From: Treponema sp. | GTDB taxonomy: Bacteria; Spirochaetota; Spirochaetia; Treponematales; Treponemataceae | Direction of reading: 5' to 3' | Assembly (NCBI GenBank): GCA_024699205.1 | Contig: JAILQA010000297.1 | Coordinates: 1 to 9,737 of the forward strand | Length of the DNA stretch: 9,737 nucleotides | Part shown: piece after piece, positions 5,773 through 9,737 of the stretch | Layout of the letters: the number at the start of each line of letters is the position of its first letter | Position numbering within the stretch: the first letter of the stretch is position 1 | The notes under the pieces: model-generated | What the model was told of the DNA's origin: nothing | The model's database searches: none | Seen by the model: only the letters and a program-made list of their open reading frames with translations | Made by a program: the position numbers and the translations under genes

Positions 5773-8392
5773 ATTTTACAAGCTCATACCACAAAGTTTT
5801 ATCATCTCCGCTTATAAGCAGATTCTTTAATTTCTTACCGCGTTTTCCATCCTGAGTTAAAGGATACAATTTCCATCCTTTTTCTGCAATTTCAATTTTT
5901 CCTGTTGAGCCAAGGGCTGCGGCTGTGCGGCCTGCTCCACAATATTCAGTTCTAAGATTTATCTGGTCACGGGTAATAGAATTTTGTGGAACTGATTTTG
6001 CTGAAGTTCCGTATTCGTAGAGTTTTTCGCCAATATTTCCACTCCAGCAGGAAGAGAAAATAAACCAGTGAGAATCATCAAGCTTTACTCCGGCTACTGT
6101 GGCAAAATCATTTTCTGGCGTAAACCCAACTTTTTGCCCCTCAGCCATTTTTGCTTTAGCACCAAGTGAAGAAACATTTACAAATACATTTTCATCATTA
6201 TAGATGAAGAAACCGCTGCTGCTGTTCCATATCAGATTTCCGTCACAACTTGTAGTGCTTACACCGCTATTCCGCAAGGCAATTTTTGCATCTAGTTCTG
6301 TACGTAATTCCTGAACAGACCGCAAATCATCTGGTTTAAAATTATCCGGGGTCTTTCCTTCAACAATTGCTCCAGTTCTGTATATGATTGAATCTTCTGG
6401 ACGGATTCCAAAGTATGTCGTCGGAACATTGTTCCAGGCGCTTCCACGTTCTGCAATTGCCCGTAATTCATTTTCATTTGTGATTGTATAATAAATTCCT
6501 TTAGAAAGAGGTTTTATTTTGAATTCACGGAAAATACGTGCAGCAAGAGGAGCTCCACATATTTTTGCAGGATTAGAGGCCTGATCAAAATAACCTGTTA
6601 TTTTTTGTGTATCTGGATTTCGCTGCGAAAGTTCATAGCAGAAAGAATAAACACAGTCCCAGTCCTGCAAACTTGCATAAACTGCAAGCATTGGCATCAT
6701 TTCAGAAGAAAACTGGCAGGGATATGGATGATCGTATTCAGTTACAGAAAAAGGCTTTCCATAAACTCGCATTGTCGCAAGATTTGCCAGGGTTCCGCCG
6801 TCTTTTGCAGTGGTAAGACTCTGGTTTTTAACAAAAAAATCTTTTGTATTCCAGCCGGTTGAAGGAAATGACGGATGGTGCCAGTATGCATGTGAATCAA
6901 CAACATCAAAACTGCTCATTACAGAAACTGGTGCACATGGAAGGGCAGTTCCAAAAGTCAGTGCCTTTACTCCAAGCTCCTCTTTCAGGTAATTGTTCAT
7001 GCTTTCCCAATAATCTGCTTCAAGCTGGCATAAAAATTCAGTGGCAATTATTTTAAGTTCAAGCGGATAAGCCCTGTATTTATCCAGTGAAGGAAATGCA
7101 ATCAATCCCTCTTTTGTTTTTTCTACGCAGGTAACATTTCCTCCCTTGCAGAGCTTTATGTCTGAAAATTCAAAGGTTGTACCTGCGCTCAATCCCATTT
7201 TTCCAAAAGTAAGACGAGGTTTATTATCGGGAGTGAGTATAGCTACTGTAAAGGAGTAATCCTGCCATTCTTTAGTGAGCTGTAAATTTTTTGAAAAACC
7301 AAGATTGCTCCAAGGGTCATGATTCATCATTATTGCTACACTTGCAGAAGTATTTTTAGAAGCCTTTGCCTTAAAGGAGATTGTGTACATCTGGTCCGGC
7401 TCAACAGTAAAACCATACAAATCATACTGAACATGCCAGTCCGCCCCACCGTTCGCCTTTACTTTGATTTTTGCACTTCCAGGAGCTTCCGTCAAATCAG
7501 CTTTTGCTCCACTATGATGCTCAAGAGTTCCTTTGCCTGCAATAAGATTATCACTCATTTTCTGATTCTGATTAAATTGTTCTGACAGTGACTGATAGGT
7601 GTATTCTTTTTGAGATAAAAAGTCTGTCCACAAAACATCAAGTTCCTGAGTCAGTGATGAAGGAAAGCGTTCCAGCGCATCGTCAAGAAAACATTTTACC
7701 ATGGAGTTTTCGTTGTTTATCTCAACAAAAATAACTGCCGGATCTTCTGCATAAGTCAGCCCAGTATAAGGATTTTTGTGAGTAAGGATTTTCTCGGCAT
7801 ATTTCTGCTGTTCCTCGCGGGCAAGCTGGTTCCAGAAGCCGTAGCAATGTCTGTCCTTCCAATCAGAAACTTGAGCCAATTCTTTTGGAAGCTTGTTTTC
7901 GCTATTTGGTCTTATAGTTCTTCCTGTAAGAAGATTTATGTTGCTGTAAATTCCTGCCTTTTTCAGCTCATAGAAAAATTTATCAAAACGCTCAAATGAA
8001 CTTTCATCAAACTCAAAATTTTTCCAGCTTGAATCATGCTTAATAAAACAACCGGCCCAGTCAGAATCCGTGTGATGAAAACGAATGCAGTTAATTCCCT
8101 GAGAAGCAAGTGTTTTTGCCCAATATTCCGCATCTTCAACCGGAGGAAATTCCGAAACATTTGTACCAAAAATGCGGATTCTCTTGCCGTCAGCATAAAG
8201 GTGTCCATCTTCTCCAACCGAAACCCGTTCTTTTTCTGTAATCGGTGTATTCAAATAAGAAGCGTCAGCAATTGTCCCTGCCTCTGGCCTTCCCGAAAAA
8301 TAAAATGGATTAAAATCAGTCTGGAAATTTGCCGCAAAAATAAGCATACCTCCAAAAATGAGTATAAAAAAAGATAAAAATGATTTTTTCAT
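5771..8392 (-). CDS. Secreted clan GH-A-like glycoside hydrolase with internal carbohydrate-binding module
   Basis: This 873-residue protein carries a signal peptide (MKKSFLSFF start, cleavage near residue 20-21). A TIM-barrel glycosidase fold starts at about 68 with KRIRIFGTNVSEF and GINCIRFHHTDSDW (99-112). The strand-4 motif FVEINNENS gives Glu228 as likely acid/base, and FSVTEYDHPYP gives Glu552 as likely nucleophile, the clan GH-A retaining pattern. Between them, residues about 282-414 resemble a CBM4/9-type jelly roll (start NLIAGKGTLEHHSG, end TTFEFSDIKLCKG). The barrel resumes near 430 with a helix-rich stretch and LGVKALTFGT. The remainder (about 625-873) looks like C-terminal beta-sandwich structure. 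It probably hydrolyses a beta-linked polysaccharide outside the cytoplasm. It resembles GH5-like 'cellulase family' proteins, but I cannot assign a CAZy family or substrate. AGGAG lies 6 nt before the ATG, supporting this start. The permease gene lies upstream on the same strand, but this gene has its own promoter. Confidence 0.87.
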   Translation of the reverse strand: MKKSFLSFFILIFGGMLIFAANFQTDFNPFYFSGRPEAGTIADASYLNTPITEKERVSVGEDGHLYADGKRIRIFGTNVSEFPPVEDAEYWAKTLASQGINCIRFHHTDSDWAGCFIKHDSSWKNFEFDESSFERFDKFFYELKKAGIYSNINLLTGRTIRPNSENKLPKELAQVSDWKDRHCYGFWNQLAREEQQKYAEKILTHKNPYTGLTYAEDPAVIFVEINNENSMVKCFLDDALERFPSSLTQELDVLWTDFLSQKEYTYQSLSEQFNQNQKMSDNLIAGKGTLEHHSGAKADLTEAPGSAKIKVKANGGADWHVQYDLYGFTVEPDQMYTISFKAKASKNTSASVAIMMNHDPWSNLGFSKNLQLTKEWQDYSFTVAILTPDNKPRLTFGKMGLSAGTTFEFSDIKLCKGGNVTCVEKTKEGLIAFPSLDKYRAYPLELKIIATEFLCQLEADYWESMNNYLKEELGVKALTFGTALPCAPVSVMSSFDVVDSHAYWHHPSFPSTGWNTKDFFVKNQSLTTAKDGGTLANLATMRVYGKPFSVTEYDHPYPCQFSSEMMPMLAVYASLQDWDCVYSFCYELSQRNPDTQKITGYFDQASNPAKICGAPLAARIFREFKIKPLSKGIYYTITNENELRAIAERGSAWNNVPTTYFGIRPEDSIIYRTGAIVEGKTPDNFKPDDLRSVQELRTELDAKIALRNSGVSTTSCDGNLIWNSSSGFFIYNDENVFVNVSSLGAKAKMAEGQKVGFTPENDFATVAGVKLDDSHWFIFSSCWSGNIGEKLYEYGTSAKSVPQNSITRDQINLRTEYCGAGRTAAALGSTGKIEIAEKGWKLYPLTQDGKRGKKLKNLLISGDDKTLWYELVK

Positions 8393-8420
8393 AAAGGGCT
8401 CCTAAATTTTCTGAAATTAA

Positions 8421-8429
8421 ATTATACCA
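8421..8429 (-). promoter_or_regulatory. Extended -10 promoter of the glycoside hydrolase gene
   Basis: On the minus strand this reads TGGTATAAT, a perfect extended -10 (TGN plus TATAAT). The region 17 nt upstream reads TTCTAA, a poor -35. Transcription would start near 8414 and give a leader of about 22 nt containing AGGAG at 8399-8403. I saw no clear operator palindrome overlapping it. Confidence 0.62.
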
Positions 8430-8488
8430 CAGGATTTAAATAATTAGAAATTTTAGAAAGTAAGATTGCAGGAGAAAGAATAATTTAA

Positions 8489-8512
8489 GCAGATTAACTA
8501 AGAATCATCTGC
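8489..8512 (-). terminator. Weak possible terminator of the permease gene
   Basis: GCAGAT and ATCTGC form a 6-bp inverted repeat with a 12-nt loop over the permease stop codon at 8505-8507. Leftward, the sequence after the stem is TTAAATTATTCTTT, T-rich but broken. The stem is short, so partial read-through into the hydrolase gene is possible. Confidence 0.25.
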
Positions 8513-9641
8513 ATAAAAAATACTGTGGAAGAACAACGATTGCAAAAAAGGCTAAACTAATAATCTGGAACCATTTCATAAAGTAAAGAGCATGACCTGG
8601 ATATTCACGAGAATAAAGCCGGTAATTTATAACAGATGCAAGTGAGCCAATGATTGAACATAATCCCGCTGAATCAAGACCATACAAAAGAGCAGGCAAA
8701 TTGCTTGTAAAAGGCCACAAGATGATTGAAGCCGGCACATTTGAAACCGCCTGACTTAAAAGAATGCTCCACCAGTATTCATTTCCAGCAACATGTTTTT
8801 TAAGAAATGCTGAAATGCCTGGATTTGCAGAGATTGATGACGAGAAAATAAAAAAGCATAAAAAAGTAAGCAAAAGAACATAATCTGTGCGGATTAAGAT
8901 TTTTATATCAAAAATTATGAGGGCAAGTGCAACAAAGATTGTTACAGCCCACCAGAAACGTGTTCTGGACACAATTGTCGCAATTACAAGAATAAAAAGG
9001 CTGATGTAAAGAATACGGTATTTTTTACCTTCTGGCTGCCAGTTTTCAGAAAAATCTTCCTGATTGATAATGATTTTCTCATGTAAATCACGACGATACA
9101 TAAAAAGAAGAAATCCCGACAGAAGAATGGAAGAAGCAATCCATAAAGGAAGCATCATCAGCATAAACTTTGGTGCACTGATTCCACTCTGACTAAAAAG
9201 GAAAAGATTCTGTGGGCTTCCAAAAGGAGTAAGAAGTGAACCTCGAACTGCTGCAATATTTTCTAAAACAAGAACAGGCACTGTGTATTTTTCCTTTCCG
9301 CCTGCTCTAAATAAAATGATTGTGAGTGGTACAAAAATTATGAGAGAAACATCGTTGGTAACAAACATTGAAGAAAAGAAGACTGAAAAAACAAAGAAAA
9401 AAGAAAGCCCAAGCATTGTTGAAAGTTTACCTGTTCTTTGTAAAAGCGGCTGGAAAATATTTTCCTTTTTAAATCCTTCCAAAACAGAAAGCAGCATGAA
9501 CAAAGTCGCAAGAGTTTTCCAGTCGATATTTTGCAAAAGTGCCAGGGATGGTGGCGTAATAAAAAGTGAAGCAAGTGCCGCAATCAGGGCAACAGAAAGC
9601 ATTAATTCTTTTTTGAAAAAAGCTGCAATTTTTTGAAACAT
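8505..9641 (-). CDS. Ion-transporter-superfamily permease (CitMHS/ArsB/NhaD-like)
   Basis: This is a polytopic inner-membrane protein of 378 residues with about 10-12 hydrophobic segments and short loops. It probably moves an anion or organic acid, or exchanges cations, using an ion gradient; it has no ATPase motifs. The family call rests on the two related half-motifs of the ion transporter superfamily: FVTNDVSLIIFVPLT (about 93-107, then LLTPFGSPQNLFLF at 136-149) and SQAVSNVPASIILWPFT (about 296-312, followed by GLCSIIGSLAS). The charged cytoplasmic loop around 187-208 separates the halves. It is slightly shorter than many family members. Substrate is not readable: citrate, dicarboxylate, arsenite or Na+/H+ all remain possible. 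I chose the ATG at 9641, preceded by AGAG at 8 nt. A GTG at 9650 would add three residues and would overlap a possible upstream stop as GTGA. Confidence 0.85.
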   Translation of the reverse strand: MFQKIAAFFKKELMLSVALIAALASLFITPPSLALLQNIDWKTLATLFMLLSVLEGFKKENIFQPLLQRTGKLSTMLGLSFFFVFSVFFSSMFVTNDVSLIIFVPLTIILFRAGGKEKYTVPVLVLENIAAVRGSLLTPFGSPQNLFLFSQSGISAPKFMLMMLPLWIASSILLSGFLLFMYRRDLHEKIIINQEDFSENWQPEGKKYRILYISLFILVIATIVSRTRFWWAVTIFVALALIIFDIKILIRTDYVLLLTFLCFFIFSSSISANPGISAFLKKHVAGNEYWWSILLSQAVSNVPASIILWPFTSNLPALLYGLDSAGLCSIIGSLASVINYRLYSREYPGHALYFMKWFQIISLAFFAIVVLPQYFLCR

Positions 9642-9646
9642 AAAAA

Positions 9647-9737
9647 TCACTCTAATTTAAGAATACAACATAATATCAAAATCGCAGAAGAAAATAAAGG
9701 ATTATCAAACAGCTCAAAAGAACGCTCAACTAACACT
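9647..9737 (-). CDS. Possible 3' end of an upstream leftward gene (partial, tentative)
   Basis: On the minus strand a frame stays open from the window edge to a TGA at 9649-9647, giving about 29 residues that include SFELFDNPLFSSAILILCC and end in LKLE. The composition looks protein-like and hydrophobic near the end. If real, its stop overlaps the alternative GTG start of the permease (GTGA), implying an operon with translational coupling. A frame this short can be open by chance in AT-rich DNA, and the same interval holds a promoter-like element, so this is weakly supported. Confidence 0.3.
   Translation of the reverse strand, partial: VLVERSFELFDNPLFSSAILILCCILKLE
9670..9678 (-). promoter_or_regulatory. 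Possible extended -10 promoter of the permease gene
   Basis: On the minus strand this reads TGATATTAT, TGN plus TATTAT (5 of 6 to consensus), about 29 nt before the ATG at 9641. There is no convincing -35. It competes with the reading of this stretch as the end of an upstream gene. Confidence 0.35.

Noticed and set aside
8036..8377. 113-codon open frame on the plus strand opposite the hydrolase signal-peptide region
   Set aside because: It lies wholly antisense to a well-supported coding sequence, its translation is basic and low in family-like features, and it has no convincing ribosome binding site.
9608..9622. Palindrome CTTTTTTGAAAAAAG within the permease N-terminus
   Set aside because: It encodes lysine and phenylalanine codons in frame (FFKKE) and is explained by AT-rich coding sequence; there is no regulatory context.
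9283..9636. 117-codon open frame on the plus strand opposite the permease
   Set aside because: It is the mirror of hydrophobic membrane-segment codons, is rich in Lys and Ser, and has no domain signal.
5771..9641. Permease and hydrolase as a dedicated polysaccharide-utilisation operon
   Set aside because: They share a strand, but a 112-nt gap with an extended -10 promoter separates them, the permease belongs to an organic-acid/ion family rather than sugar uptake, and no SusC/D-like or regulator gene is present.
1..9737. CRISPR arrays, tRNA/rRNA genes, insertion sequences, attachment sites
   Set aside because: I found no regularly spaced direct repeats, no cloverleaf-like segments, no transposase or integrase motifs and no paired terminal repeats.

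Overview
The window is AT-rich, with A/T-ending codons throughout. It looks like chromosomal DNA from a host-associated or gut spirochaete, most likely Treponema. That is an inference from the combination of a secreted protein with a sulfatase-modifying-factor-like domain and Sel1 repeats, a Cache-type chemoreceptor, a secreted glycoside hydrolase and an ion-transporter-superfamily permease. There is no rRNA or marker gene here to prove it. I saw no tRNA, rRNA, CRISPR array, insertion sequence or phage gene.

Layout. The left half reads rightward: the 3' end of an unrecognised Cys-rich gene (1-294), then, with no gap, a 1069-residue exported multidomain protein (295-3504), then a methyl-accepting chemotaxis protein (3568-5673) with its own extended -10 promoter. 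The right half reads leftward: an anion/citrate-type permease (about 9641 to 8505), then a secreted clan GH-A-like glycoside hydrolase with an internal carbohydrate-binding module (8392-5771), which also has an extended -10 promoter. The two halves converge at 5674-5770, where a strong rightward intrinsic terminator ends in a T run that overlaps the stop codon of the hydrolase gene. A short open frame at the right edge may be the end of a further leftward gene.

How the genes may relate. The chemoreceptor, hydrolase and permease would suit a motile organism that finds, degrades and imports plant or host material. However, each has its own promoter or orientation and nothing in the sequence ties them into one system. 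The most unusual object is the 1069-residue protein. It joins a transglutaminase/protease-like domain with an apparently complete Cys-His-Asp triad, a formylglycine-generating-enzyme fold without the catalytic cysteine pair, about six Sel1 repeats, and a C-terminal alpha/beta region I do not recognise.
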